Shown one piece after another: positions 41,055 to 52,027 of a stretch of DNA of 64,000 nt. The stretch comes from Brachyhypopomus gauderio. Its lineage: Eukaryota > Chordata > Actinopteri > Gymnotiformes > Hypopomidae. Location of the stretch: the NCBI RefSeq assembly GCF_052324685.1, contig NC_135211.1, forward strand, positions 51,473,682-51,537,681. Reading direction: 5' to 3'. Under the pieces are notes generated by a model. The model saw only the letters and a program-made list of their open reading frames with translations, did not search any database and had not been told where the DNA came from. A program made the position numbers and the translations under genes. How positions within the stretch are numbered: position 1 is the stretch's first letter; each line of letters starts with the position of its first letter.

Positions 41055-41374
41055 AACACGAACAGGAAAAACAACAAGGCAGGCAAACCAGGGGAGAACA
41101 GCCTAAACACACGGAGGACGGGAAATACAAAAGTGCGAACTCACGTAATGACAATGAACAGGATTAAACAAAAAGACCGATACGGACATGGGAGACACAG
41201 GGACTTTTATACACAGAACTAATCTAGGGACAGGTGATGACAATGACACAGGGGCATGGTAACAAACGAGGAATCATCAAAACCAACGAGCAGGGCGGGA
41301 CAAACAGGCAGGGAACACGGACATGAGGGAACCCAGAGTGACAGCTACGAGAGGGGGCGTTGCCCTACGTGACA
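40906..41374 (-). repeat. 5' LTR of element 2
   Basis: 469 bp, TGTCACG...CGTTACA on the minus strand, with TATAAAAG at plus-strand 41204-41211 and an AATAAA within an open peptide frame. Confidence 0.85.
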
Positions 41375-41536
41375 ATGTTGAAGTTTATGATTATGTTCAT
41401 TGATTCATTCATCATTCAAACTTAAATTAATATTTCTCATGTTAAATACTGAAATGCAATTAATTTCGATTAATTAATTACAAAGCTTCCGAAAGCATCC
41501 CACCCCTAGTAAAAACATTAACCAAAACAATAAAAG

Positions 41537-41874
41537 TGTCACGTTGAGGACCCCGGCCCCTCCGTTTTGGGCGTGTGTATACGTTGTCCACGTGCTTTGT
41601 CTGCGTCTGTGGATATCCGTGGAATGGGTTATGTCGTGTGATTAATAAGTCTCACCTGTGACTTGTCACGTAATCACGTGGGGCTAATGTGGTTGGTCTA
41701 TTTAATGTGTGCTCGCACAGTGTCCTGTGCTCGTCGTTGTCTAAACGTTACACGTCTCTGTGTTTACGTGTTCCATGTGCGCTAGATTGCGCAATAATTG
41801 TTATAAATAAAAGTGACGTCTGTCGCCATAGGAGGATTTCGTGTCTCGTCCTTCGCCTCGCACCCAACGTCACA
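41537..41874 (+). mobile_element. Solo LTR, plus orientation
   Basis: 338 bp from TGTCACGTTGAGG to CCAACGTCACA, with a CTATTTAATG TATA-like box near 41697 and AATAAA near 41804. Flanks are A-rich (AAAAG and AAAAA), so the target duplication is unclear. Confidence 0.6.
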
Positions 41875-43144
41875 AAAAACAATAATAAAAGCTCAGCCAT
41901 AATACATACTTTCAATCTCTTTGACAGTTGAACTTCAACAATCATGACAACTAAACTGACAAAAAAGATGGTTATTATGGATTTTTACAATGTTCTCGAA
42001 GATGAAAAGATAAACAATAACGTGAACTAACAGCACATCCTATATCATTCTCAGTTTTTTGTGTCATATGGACTGTAGCAGCATGTGCCAATTAAAAGAT
42101 TCAGATTAGGATTGCTTGGGAAAAATTTTTCTTTGTAGAAAGAAAAATTTTGCTACACTGAATATGCTACTACAACGAGAACTTTTAATTGGCTAATACA
42201 AAGCACAAAGGCCAATCACAGAATCTAATACTGCAATAATCGTTACAGATCATAAAAGGGCTTACACACATTTTCAACAGTAACAGTAAGATGGTAAGGG
42301 TGCTGAAATTATTAAGAATTGCGCCTAGCTATATGAAACGATCACATCAAATATCTCATAGAACAACATCACTTCATTATCACTGTGCACTTGTTGTGTT
42401 CAGTCCCAGTTCACTCACTGTTAGCTGTCACTACATAACAGGTCATCATTAACTTTATCCAAAAATATGTCGTATTAGGACACATCCAGAAGGAAGAAAA
42501 TTCCATAACTACAGGTTTAGAACATTATGGCAGTTTCTCTCAATGATCTTGTTAGGCATCATTAAACCAGTGCCCACTGCCGCATCTGTGAAAAGAGAAA
42601 ATCAAATGTTTCTGTTTTAACCTGCAACCTGTAGGCTATATAGTAATTCTGGAACATTGTGTGCACTTTTTAATCAATTTAGAATACATAACATTGTAAC
42701 GTAAAATGCAAAACAATTCTGAAATCACAATAACCCCAAATATCAGACAGTTTTGTTTGACATCCAGGAAGATATGAGGCATGTTGGCCAGAATTGGGCC
42801 TGATTTTGGCAGCTGTGTATGGTTTTGACTCGTACCTACATTTTTACAGGGCTTGCAGCTGTAGAGTTCTTGCCCCATTATTCAGTTTCTAAAGTAAACC
42901 CATCCATTTCTGACCAGGCTTTTATTGGAGTTTTTGATTGATTAAAGTGGAACAACTTTCAAAGTGACTGCACATAAGCTCATCATGGGACCATTTAAAA
43001 GTTATACAAATGTTTGTAGGCTATACATAACCAGAAAACATATCTGTTTATCAAGTTAAGTAGTGAATTATTATTACTCATACTGGTGCCTTGATCTTGT
43101 GTGCACATACTAGTCTTGAAAGAGGAGTTAGCAAATAACGTAGT
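41875..43144. other. Region without recognised genes
   Basis: The only structure seen is a nested inverted repeat at 42087-42193. The rest is AT-rich unique-looking sequence. Confidence 0.5.
42087..42193. repeat. Nested inverted repeat, possible MITE
   Basis: Outer arms GCCAATTAAAAG (42087-42098) and CTTTTAATTGGC (42182-42193); an inner perfect hairpin has 13-bp arms at 42122-42134 and 42139-42151 with a GTAG loop. No clear target duplication. Confidence 0.55.
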
Positions 43145-43149
43145 AGAGG

Positions 43150-43830
43150 TGAAACTACGTTAGGGTGATGTGTCTGAAGATAGAAGTAGGTCTGATGTTG
43201 AATGTTGCCAGTGGTTATGCTCCACAGGTTGGATGTGAGGAAGAGGAAAAAGAGAAGTTTTGGAAGGATCTAGATGAAGTGATAGAAAGTATTTCCAGTG
43301 AGGAGAGAGTGGTGATTGGAACAGACCTAAAGGGATATGGTGAAGGAAACAGAGGAGATGAGGAAGCAATGGGTAGGTTTGGTGTCAAGGAAAGGAACCA
43401 GGAAGGACAGATAGTGGTGGATTCTGCCAAGAGGTTGGAAATGGCTGTAGTCAACTTATTTCCAAAAAGGAACATAGGGTGACCTATGAGAGTGGAGGGA
43501 GGAGTACACAAGTAGACTACATTCTGTGTAGAAGACGAAACCCGACAGAGATTGGGGACTGTAGAAGAGAATAAAAATGGTGTAGGGGTTGGAAAGTTTG
43601 GGAGGGGATGAAGAAGGGAGGGCAGATGGACCTGATGACATACCAGTGGAGGTACGGAAATCTCTAGGAGAGATAGCAGTGAGGTCTTTGACTGAGAAAA
43701 TGCCAGAGGAATGGAGAGGTGTGCTGGTACCCATTTTTAAGAACAAGGGTGATGTACAGAGTTGAAGATCTGGGAGAGAGTTGTAGAAGCTAGACTTGGA
43801 CTAGAGTGCAGTGCAATCAACTGTCAGTAC
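43150..43830 (+). pseudogene. RTE-type LINE fragment with internal deletion
   Basis: Early part: NVASGYAPQVGCEEEEKEKFWKDL and VVIGTDLKGYGEGNRGDEEAMGRFGVKERN, the endonuclease of fish RTE LINEs (often mislabelled craniofacial development protein 2). Later part, with stops: DDIPVEVWKSLGE and KIWERVVEARL, from the start of the reverse transcriptase. The intervening region is deleted and the catalytic RT core is missing. Confidence 0.6.
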
Positions 43831-43831
43831 A

Positions 43832-43940
43832 ATAGTGATGGGCACCGCAGTTCTTTTAGATGAACTGAATCATTAGAATCAGTTCACTAAAAAGATTCAT
43901 TCAAAAGATTTGTTCAAAAGATTAGTTCACCGAATTTTTC
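43832..43940. mobile_element. hAT left end
   Basis: 'tagtgatgggcaccgcagtt' followed by 'gaatcagttcactaaaaaga' is typical of a fish hAT terminus. The matching right end was not found. The following 43940-44239 shows nothing further. Confidence 0.45.
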
Positions 43941-44564
43941 AGTGCTTGACAGTACTCCGACCCACCTAACTGATACACGGCTTGTGGTGCCCCCAGGGCT
44001 TTTTCCCTGAATAAAAAAGCTTATTGGTTTAAATGGAGAATGTAAAATGTTAGGTTATGTATTTTTTATATAAATATTTAATTGCTTATGTATGCCTTAT
44101 TTTGAAGTACTTCCAGTTTCCGGTGTTGTACTTCCGGTTTCCCAGCTAGCAAGCCACTTTCTATGTGCAAGTAGCGGTATGCAAGCACAATCCGATATCA
44201 TCCATGCTGAATTGTCAGCCAGGAATGTCGTAAGTGTTACTAATAATTAGGGGTGGGCATAGATTATTATTATTATTTTTTTTTATAATTGTATATTTAT
44301 TGGGTTTTATAATTAACAGAGGGAAACAACAACAGAACAACAACAAATCAGAAAAGGAAAAGAAAAAAAGAGTAATGTAGAATAAAATAAAATAAAATAT
44401 AATAAAACAAAAACATACGTTCATCGCCACTATGATATATGTAATTTGACATTATTGCAAAATGCTCAAGAATGAGTGAAAGGTTATGGTAAAAAAGTGT
44501 TAGGTGGTAATTACATAGAAATTACAATGCAAGCAGGGGTACAGATGAGGTGCAAGAAGAAAGA

Positions 44565-47500
44565 TCATAAATCCTCCAACACTTTCCAAACTGGTGACCA
44601 TATTTCAGAGAATTTTTGTTGTCTATTATGCATTTCAAACGTGAGTTTTTCTAGTGGAAAGACATTCGGCAGTTGTGTCAGCCACATCTTGGCTGTTGGG
44701 ACAGTTGGAGTTATCCAGAGCAGTAAAATACATTTCTTTGCTAGGTATGACAGTGAACCCATCAGGTAGGCTTGGTTTCCATTTAGCACCCCATTGGGAT
44801 CATGAGCCAAAAGATACAAACATGGTGACATGTGGAAATGTTTTCCTAACATCTTCTGAGTGACCTGATGAACATCCTTCCAGAATACTTGGATTTTAGT
44901 GCACTCCCAGAACATGTGCATAAATGTACCTGCATCAGAGTTACACTTAGGACATAGTGGAGATGGGTTTCTACACATCTTATACAGACGTGAGGGTGTT
45001 AAATAAGATCTAAAAAAGAATTTGAAATTCTGTTCTTGGATGTTAATGGAAGTGCAACTAGGAAATATTTTCTTATGCATATTATTCCAAGAGTCATCGT
45101 CAAATTTAATAGAAAGATCTTTCTCCCAGGTCTGTCTCAGTGGATTGTAACATGGCTCATTGACATCAGAGAGTGTAGAATACACATACGATATTTTACA
45201 CAGACGAGGATTTGGCTTAATAAGAACATTTTCCATGTCATTCAACTCCGTTCGGAGTTTGGTTTCTTTAGAGCTTATGAAGTGACGTACCTGAAGGTAT
45301 TTATAAAAATCTGATTTGGGGACCTTAAACTGTTCTGTTATCTGCTCAAAAGACATTAGACTTTGTCCGTATATGTAGGATAGATCTCTTATTCCAGATT
45401 TGACCCATGTATGTAGTCCTATAGACATTAGTTGAGAGGGGAAGTCTGGGTTATGGCAAATTGGAGAGTGCAGTGAGATATTTTTTGGGATTTTTAGATA
45501 TTGTCTAACGTCTTTCCAGGCCAAGAGTGTGTTATAAACTGTGTATTTGTCTTTTAGACTGTGACATTTTTCTAAATTGTTTATAAATGGGAGAGATTTT
45601 AATTCCAATGGTTTGCAGGACAAAGACTCGATTTCAACCCATTTAGAATCATGTCTATCTAAGAACCAAGATAACATTTGTATGATTTGTGCTGACCAGT
45701 AATATAGTTGGAAGTTTGGTAAGGAGGCCCCTCCCTGGTTTTTCGTTTTAGTGAGTATTGAGAACCTGATTCGAGGTTTTTTCTTATTCCAAATATATTC
45801 CGCTATTCTGGAGTTTATATTCTTGAAAAAACTAGCAGGTATGTAACACGGGAGAGTTCGGAAAAAATAATTAAGTCGAGGCAGGACATTCATTTTAATT
45901 ACATTAATTCGGCCAAAAAAGGAATTTGGGAGAGCGGTCCAGACACGCAAATCCTGCTCGATTTTGTCCCAAAGTGGCGTATAATTGGTAGTGAATAAGT
46001 TGTTCAAATTGGGTGTAATTACTATGCCGAGGTATTTAAATCCAGTGTCAGAGATATGGAAGGGAGTTATCTGCCGTATATTGTCACTTTGTGAGATATT
46101 GATTGGTAGGGCCAGCAATTTATCCAGGTTAATTTTATATCCAGACACTGAGCTATAGTCAGAGATCAAATCTAAGACTATTTTAACAGAAGCGTTTGGA
46201 TTGGACAAGTATAGGAGGACATCATCTGCATAGAGGGAGACACGATGGTCTTCTCCACCAATCTTGATGCCTGTGAGGCATGTACTATTTCTGATTGACT
46301 GGGCCAGAGGTTCAATTACCAGACAAAAAAGAAGTGGAGAGAGCGGACAGCCCTGACGACATCCCCTGCTCACTGGGAACATATCTGAATGAAAATTATT
46401 AGTATTGACCACTGCATTTGGATAAGAGTAAAGCGATTTAATCATATTTATAAAAGACGAACCCAAATTAATTTTCTTTAGTACCGCAAATAAGAAATCA
46501 CAGTGAACCCTGTCAAAAGCTTTTTCTGCGTCGAGAGAAACAATAAGAGCTGGAACTGGATTTCTGCTAAGGTGATCTACAATGTTTAGAGCTCGGCGTA
46601 CATTTTCTGAACCATGTCTTGACCTCACGAATCCTGTTTGATCTGGATGTATCAAGCGTGGCAGCAGGGCATCCAGTCTGCGTGCAAGGACCTTGGCAAC
46701 AATTTTAAAGTCCACATTCAATAAACTGATTGGTCGATAAGACGAACAGTCCAATGGGTTTTTATCTTTTTTTAAAATAAGAGAGATGGAGGCAGTCTTC
46801 CATGAATTTGGTATGACATTGTGTTCATATATATGATGGAGGGCGGGCATGAGTATAGGTTTTAGTTCGGGCCAGAACTTCTTGTAGTACTCTACGGGAT
46901 ACCCGTCCAATCCTGGGGCCCTCCCGGTGGGCATTGATTGAATTGCATCCCAGACCTCTCTCTCTGTGAACGGGGCACTAAGGGTTGCTTTTTCAGATTC
47001 TGTAGCCGATTGTAAGGAGATCTTGTCTAAATAATTTTCACTGTTCACATTGTTTGGAGGCGGACACGAGTAGAGATTTTTATAAAAATTTGTGAATGCT
47101 TCATTAATTAAATGTGGGTCGTATGTAATGCTCCCATTATTTGTCCTAATTGCTTTGATGGATTTCATGGTCTGTTCTGCTTTTAGTTGGGAAGCCAATA
47201 GTTTACTTGATCTGTTGCCATATTCGTAAAATTTCTGTTTGGTTAGGAAAAGGAGTTTCTTTATATAATCTGTGTAATTGAGATTGAACTGTGTCCTGAT
47301 TTTGGTTAATTGATTCCAATTCTTTGTGGTGGGTGTGTGTTTATGTTGACGCTCCAAGTGTAGTAGTTTAGCCTCCAGGGCGCGTTGCTTTGCTTCTCGC
47401 GATTTTTTAATAAAAGAGCTCTGGCAAATTATTTGCCCACGAATTGTTGCTTTGGCTGCATCCCAAATAGTGCCCGGGGATACTGGGGAGTGTTCATTAT

Positions 47501-48323
47501 CTGACCAATAATTCTTCAGTGATTCCCGAATTGATTCACAAAAAGCATCATTGTTCAACAAAGACAAATTTAACTTCCAGTTTTTTGTTTTTGGTGAGGA
47601 TACATAAAAGTTGCAGTTTAAATAGACTGGACTATGATCAGAGAGCAGAATGGGTCCAATCTCACATGCTGTTACTGTGTGGATATGAGTGGTATGCATA
47701 AAAATATAATCTAATCTGGAGTATAGTTGATGAGGATTGGAATAAAAAGTATAATCTCTCGTCAGAGGGTGGTGCTCTCTCCACACATCAATCAGCCCAG
47801 TATCTTCACAGAGTTTTTTAAGTATTTGGGGGGATTTTGGATTCGTCGATGGTGAAGGTGATGATCTGTCCAGTGCATCATTAAGAACGCAGTTAAAATC
47901 GCCAGCCAGAAGACCAAATTCTGTACAGTGTTGGTTAAATAGTAAAATGATATGTGACATAAACTGAGGACGATCTTCATTTGGAGCATACACATTCATT
48001 ATGGTAATAGTTTTCCCCAGAATTGAACCGATAATTAAGATTAAACGGCCTTCAGGGTCTCTTATTTCAGAATCGAGAATAAACGGAATATTTTTGTTGA
48101 TGAGGATAGCCACGACCCTTTTGTTAGATGTAAAGGAGGAGAAGTAAACTTGTCCTACCCAATCACATTTAAGTTTGGCATGTTCTTTGTCCGTAAGATG
48201 AGTTTCTTGAAGTAATCCTATTGACACTTTATCTTTCTTTAACAATGTTAAAATCTCCTTCCTTTTGATAACATTACCAATACCCTTAACATTAAATGTT
48301 ACCATCCTTAGGGCATCATTCAT
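44565..48323 (-). CDS. L1/Tx1-type ORF2: endonuclease and reverse transcriptase, intact
   Basis: The open frame has no stop for about 1252 aa from the Met in MNDALRMVTFNVKG (48323); an upstream Met at 48350 would add nine residues. The apurinic-type endonuclease shows NVKG, LLQETHL (catalytic Glu), LAGDFNCVLND, SRLDYIF and LLSDHSPV. The reverse transcriptase shows GRAPGLDGYPVEYYK, YRPISLLNVDFKI, DAEKAFDRV, GCRQGCPLSPLLF and YADDVLLYL. The C-terminal region ends with a CPKCNSDAGTFMHMFWEC motif. All catalytic boxes are intact, making this the best-preserved LINE protein in the window. ORF1 is broken, so any activity would need ORF1 from another copy. Confidence 0.9.
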   Translation of the reverse strand: MNDALRMVTFNVKGIGNVIKRKEILTLLKKDKVSIGLLQETHLTDKEHAKLKCDWVGQVYFSSFTSNKRVVAILINKNIPFILDSEIRDPEGRLILIIGSILGKTITIMNVYAPNEDRPQFMSHIILLFNQHCTEFGLLAGDFNCVLNDALDRSSPSPSTNPKSPQILKKLCEDTGLIDVWREHHPLTRDYTFYSNPHQLYSRLDYIFMHTTHIHTVTACEIGPILLSDHSPVYLNCNFYVSSPKTKNWKLNLSLLNNDAFCESIRESLKNYWSDNEHSPVSPGTIWDAAKATIRGQIICQSSFIKKSREAKQRALEAKLLHLERQHKHTPTTKNWNQLTKIRTQFNLNYTDYIKKLLFLTKQKFYEYGNRSSKLLASQLKAEQTMKSIKAIRTNNGSITYDPHLINEAFTNFYKNLYSCPPPNNVNSENYLDKISLQSATESEKATLSAPFTEREVWDAIQSMPTGRAPGLDGYPVEYYKKFWPELKPILMPALHHIYEHNVIPNSWKTASISLILKKDKNPLDCSSYRPISLLNVDFKIVAKVLARRLDALLPRLIHPDQTGFVRSRHGSENVRRALNIVDHLSRNPVPALIVSLDAEKAFDRVHCDFLFAVLKKINLGSSFINMIKSLYSYPNAVVNTNNFHSDMFPVSRGCRQGCPLSPLLFCLVIEPLAQSIRNSTCLTGIKIGGEDHRVSLYADDVLLYLSNPNASVKIVLDLISDYSSVSGYKINLDKLLALPINISQSDNIRQITPFHISDTGFKYLGIVITPNLNNLFTTNYTPLWDKIEQDLRVWTALPNSFFGRINVIKMNVLPRLNYFFRTLPCYIPASFFKNINSRIAEYIWNKKKPRIRFSILTKTKNQGGASLPNFQLYYWSAQIIQMLSWFLDRHDSKWVEIESLSCKPLELKSLPFINNLEKCHSLKDKYTVYNTLLAWKDVRQYLKIPKNISLHSPICHNPDFPSQLMSIGLHTWVKSGIRDLSYIYGQSLMSFEQITEQFKVPKSDFYKYLQVRHFISSKETKLRTELNDMENVLIKPNPRLCKISYVYSTLSDVNEPCYNPLRQTWEKDLSIKFDDDSWNNMHKKIFPSCTSINIQEQNFKFFFRSYLTPSRLYKMCRNPSPLCPKCNSDAGTFMHMFWECTKIQVFWKDVHQVTQKMLGKHFHMSPCLYLLAHDPNGVLNGNQAYLMGSLSYLAKKCILLLWITPTVPTAKMWLTQLPNVFPLEKLTFEMHNRQQKFSEIWSPVWKVLEDL

Positions 48324-48778
48324 GATGAGTATAAAATAAAAGCAGAACAAAAATAATGATGCATGACCAAAACAATTTGTGTGGTGGTAAACTGAACATT
48401 TTTACAAAGAAGGAAAAAAAGGATGAAATAACGTAGCAAAAGCCCAGGCCCACCCCCCCCAGCTCCGTCCCCAATTGACGGAGCAGAAAAAAACGAATCT
48501 AGTTGGTCACCCAAGTTGGACATGTCCCGAAAAAGTCAAGTCTGTCCACAAGAACTAGCTACAGCTCCTAATATAAGATATATCAGTGGTGAACCCCACA
48601 ATGAGAACTAAGATAGGGCCATAATACAAAAAAACTGCGCACATTATTATTATTATTACTATTATTACTGAGTTATAACCCTGTAACACGATTATGTGAG
48701 TGGGAATTCACAGTTAGTGTTTAGTCTCTCCGGAAGAGGAAAAAAGTTAAGATCCACATGAAGTCAGTGCGGACTCAC

Positions 48779-49632
48779 TCAGAACCAAGGGAATTTTGGG
48801 TCCTCGAACAGCCGAACCTGGCCCTCGTGGACGCAACGGAGTTTAGCGGGGTATGCGAAGCCTCGGAACATGTTGCGCTGAATCATACGTTTAAGCACCG
48901 CATCGTAGGCGCGGCGTCTCCGGAGCACATCCGCTGATAAATCCGCATAAAAACGGAGCCGCGAGCCTTTATACGACACATCCCGCTTTTTAATAGCCGC
49001 CTTCAGAACAGCCTCTCTGTCTGTGTACCATAGGAAACGGATAAGGACGCTCCTTGGCCGTGAGCCCGGCGCTGGTACGGGGGCGAGAGAGCGGTGGGCT
49101 CGCTCGATGTCGAGCGCGTGAAAGTCCTGCGGGAGACCGACCCAAGAGGGAAGCATATCCTGCAGAAACTGGACCAACGGCACAGAACCTGCTGCATTCT
49201 CGGATAGTCAAATTAATTTCAAATTCTTACGGCGACCTCTATTTTCCAAATCGTCCACTTTTGTCTGTAACTGGGCCACGGCCGTGGTCAGCGATGTTAC
49301 GGTCATGGACATGTTCTCCCCCGTGTCCTCACACGCGGAGATTCTGTGTTCGGCCTCGTCGAGTCTGTTCTCAGTAGATTGAATCCGCTGAGTAAGAGTA
49401 TTGATGTTACTTTCCATGGTCGAAATAGATGAACAATTGTATTTAATCGTCCATCCATGGTGTCTAACCGCGAGCCGATGGTTTTAATCTCTTCTAAGAT
49501 CCGGGCCGCGCTAGCATCCATGTTAGCTTGCGTAGCTAGATCGTCTGCGGCTTGAGGATCTTTTTTCTTTTGTCTTTGAGGACGAGACGAAGAGAAAATG
49601 GAAAAGTCTTTCTCGCTCCTATCTTTTGACAT
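48779..49632 (-). pseudogene. L1-type ORF1: coiled coil and RNA-binding protein, broken
   Basis: It starts MSKDRSEKDFSIFSSSR, with a basic N-terminus, followed by a coiled coil (NINTLTQRIQSTENRLDEAE...LQTKVDDLENR), RRKNLKLI at the start of the RRM-like domain, and a C-terminal domain with HALDIERAHRS and RSVLIRFLWYTDRE. A frameshift near 49440 separates the N-terminus from the coiled coil, and TGA at 49208-49210 interrupts the RRM start. The C-terminal part stays open to 48779. Confidence 0.8.
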
Positions 49633-50392
49633 GATCAGGCGTCAGTTTTTAAGAAATATGTGATCTCTTCCGGAGAAAAACACTAGTTTAAAAACTTATA
49701 GGAGCAGAGCCAGGTTTCAAGCAGCCATCTCCTAGCTGGTCACGTGACACCCCCCGACCCCCTAGATTATTTTTTTATCTAGATTAATCTCACTGAAATC
49801 TTGAAATTAATCTAGATTAATCTATATTAAAATGGCTCATATGCGTGCTACCCAAGTAATGACTAAAAGTCAGTTTTTGAGATAGGGTTTCTTAATACAG
49901 AGGGTGCATTAGACCAGGGGCTCATCTCCTGTTTCCAAAATGCATCAATGATTGCTTGAGAAAGCTGTTCTACTTTGATACTTGAAGAACAAGTCCTCTG
50001 CAGTTTTAACGGTTAAAAGGAAATATTTAAATAGCGACGAATCTAGCACTAGGACCATGCAGAAAACAACCGCTCCGAGCTCCGCTCCGTTAACACTTTA
50101 CGTTCCTAAAAATGAATTTTCCATGAAGCAAACCTGGCGACTTCGTGGCTGCATCCATGTAAACACACGTACGATTTGTAATTCACAGGTTTGAAAACTC
50201 GTTCTCGCCCCTACTGTGCAATTTGGTTAGGAATACACCCGAGCTAAACCATCAAGTTGAAAGTCATCATAGTTTGCTTACCCATTTTGACCCAGTTCCC
50301 AACCCAACTTTAAGAATAGATTAATGGCGATAATTTTTATATCGCCCGATAAGATTATCAAGTTAACGAACGCCGTTAACGGCCCACCACTA

Positions 50393-51333
50393 CTAATAAT
50401 TTATACAGAGGAGTTTTGTTTATGTAAATGTTTATCTTGCTAAAATGTGAATTTAATTTAGCTCGATGCTTTTGCGTTACAAATGTAATTCTCCGTGTTG
50501 AGACTTTAGTTGAGCTGCAATTAAACTCCAGGGTCTTCGCTTGTGGTTGTCACCAACAGCCTTGTTGAAAACACTACACGGCTGAACGTGTTTAGTTCAC
50601 GGCCTCAGGGACCAGGAGACGAGAGTGTTGTAAAAAATGTATAAATAGAAAATATGCAACTAAATGTCGGGTTTATTATAGGAAATATAAATCACATTAC
50701 AAATACAGTACTCCCTCGTTTATCGCATTCTGGAGATTCCAGAACCATCCGCAATAACCGAAAATTCGTGAGGTAGAAATGGAATATTTATTTAGGTATT
50801 TATACACTATATTAAGGCCTTATAAACCCTCCCCACACCTTTATGTTACACAAACCTTTCCCATTCCCTTAATAACTGTGATGTTGGGCAGAGGCAGGCA
50901 CGACAAAGGTTTTGGTGCTGACACATACGTTTATTAAGTGACAAAAGTGAAGTCCGCCGCAATAGCACAAGCACACTGAAACATGTAGCTCACTCAAGCA
51001 CGAACTGTAGACAAAGACGAGCACGAGACATTGCGCAAACGCACATTAAGAGCAGGGGTCAAACATCTCACCCTGTTCAGATGAATCTGTAAGCCACACT
51101 GTTAGAGTGATACATTAAAGGCCTGTATCTGTCCCTAATGTACACAATGGATGCATTATCCAGTGCACAGGTCTGACAGATGTCTATTTTAGTATTCACA
51201 GTTCAGTATGTCTTTATCAGATTAACACCCTGCTTTCACACACTCGTATCATGCACAAGTCCCAGAAACAACATTAGTAAAAAAGGAAGTGAGAGTCAGG
51301 CTAATGTACCAAAAATATAATGATCTCACTGAC
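50393..51333. other. Region with transposon scraps only
   Basis: A Tigger-like terminus follows TA at 50704 (CAGTACTCCCTCGTTTATCG). At 50877, TGTGATGTTGGGCAG with a minus-strand AATAAA near 50930 resembles the 3' end of the solo LTR at 41537-41874. Neither has a matching far end. Confidence 0.4.
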
Positions 51334-51439
51334 CTCTAACAGCGTCTACACTCTCATAGATAGCCACCACCATCTCCACCCGCTCTCCTCTCTCCAACTC
51401 CAGAATACCATTAACATCATGATACACACTCCAAGACAT
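51334..51439 (-). CDS. Orphan exon 1 of a third CD209-like lectin gene
   Basis: ATG at 51439 opens MSWSVYHDVNGILELERGE...VAIYESVDAVRG, which resembles fish CD209-like cytoplasmic tails (tyrosines in SVYHDV and AIYESV). The exon is 106 nt, ends in phase 1 and has a donor reading G/GTCAGTG, like exon 1 of lectin gene 1 (phase 1, G/GTCAGTA). Sequence just before the ATG resembles that upstream of lectin gene 1. No transmembrane or lectin exon follows on the minus strand before the hAT at 50392. It is either a relic of a gene destroyed by insertion or the start of a gene whose other exons were lost. Confidence 0.6.
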
Positions 51440-51990
51440 GTCTAATCTATCACAGATTCAAACACTAAACTCTAGTGTCTCTGTGAGTGAAGACACTACA
51501 GTACAGCTGCTCCTCTTTACTCATGTGATGTTTCCTGACTGAGTTTTAATTAATGTGCAGATGGTTACATATACACCAAAGGTTTAACTGCCAGATGGCC
51601 GCAAATTGGATAGCAAAAGGGGAAGCAAGCTGCATAGTTTATTTAATAAATTATTTAACAAAAAGGTGTAGGGGTTTCACCTACTAATCCTTTAAATTAG
51701 ATACAATTTGTTTGCCTTAATTATTAATCAGTCTCATTAATTTAGAATCAGTCTCATATTCTAATTATACCAGAACCATAACATTTAGTTATTAACTAAG
51801 GGTAATTAATGGTTTGGTATCTGAAGGTTTTAACTATGAATTCTTTGGAGGTTTTGGCAACAACCACTTTTGAATGACATCAACACAGGCAATTTGGTGA
51901 AAATAAATGATACATTTATTTAAAACCAACTATTCTAAAACACAAACAGCATCAACAGGTATCAGTATATTAACAGTGAAGACTGGGTAT

Positions 51991-52027
<37 letters not shown>

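Larger units (their letters stand above)
38700..41374 (-). mobile_element. LTR element 2: pol-less Tf1/sushi-type retrotransposon
   Basis: The target duplication ATGTT (38695-38699, 41375-41379) flanks a 2.68-kb element on the minus strand. The 5' LTR is 40906-41374 (469 bp) and the 3' LTR 38700-39148 (449 bp). The 10-base PBS equivalent (plus-strand 40895-40904, ATCGGTCTTT) is complementary to the LTR start site (plus-strand 41172-41181), about 30 bp after a TATAAAAG box. A purine-rich tract lies at 39149-39160. There is no pol gene. Inserted in the hAT at 32787-41508. Confidence 0.85.
32787..41508 (+). mobile_element. hAT element carrying three nested insertions
   Basis: Exact 8-bp duplications GTAAAAAC (32779-32786 and 41509-41516) flank ends TAGTAGTGGGACTT and, inward from the right, TAGGGGTGGGATGC. 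Inside are a palindromic MITE (33283-33386), a piggyBac (33399-38071) and LTR element 2 (38700-41374). Without them the hAT is about 1.3 kb and keeps only a BED finger exon and part of a transposase exon, so it is a deletion derivative. Confidence 0.85.
44269..49762 (-). mobile_element. Full-length L1/Tx1-type LINE
   Basis: A 5.5-kb element between two copies of TAGATTATT (44260-44268, 49763-49771). It has a ~130-bp 5' UTR, a damaged ORF1, an intact ORF2 and an A-rich 3' end. It sits just inside the left end of the hAT, in an AT-rich target. Confidence 0.85.
44248..50392. mobile_element. hAT element interrupted by a full-length L1-type LINE
   Basis: Exact 8-bp duplications CTAATAAT (44240-44247, 50393-50400) flank ends TAGGGGTGGGCATAG and, inward from the right, TAGTGGTGGGCCGTTAAC. 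Without the LINE it is about 640 bp and non-coding. Confidence 0.85.
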
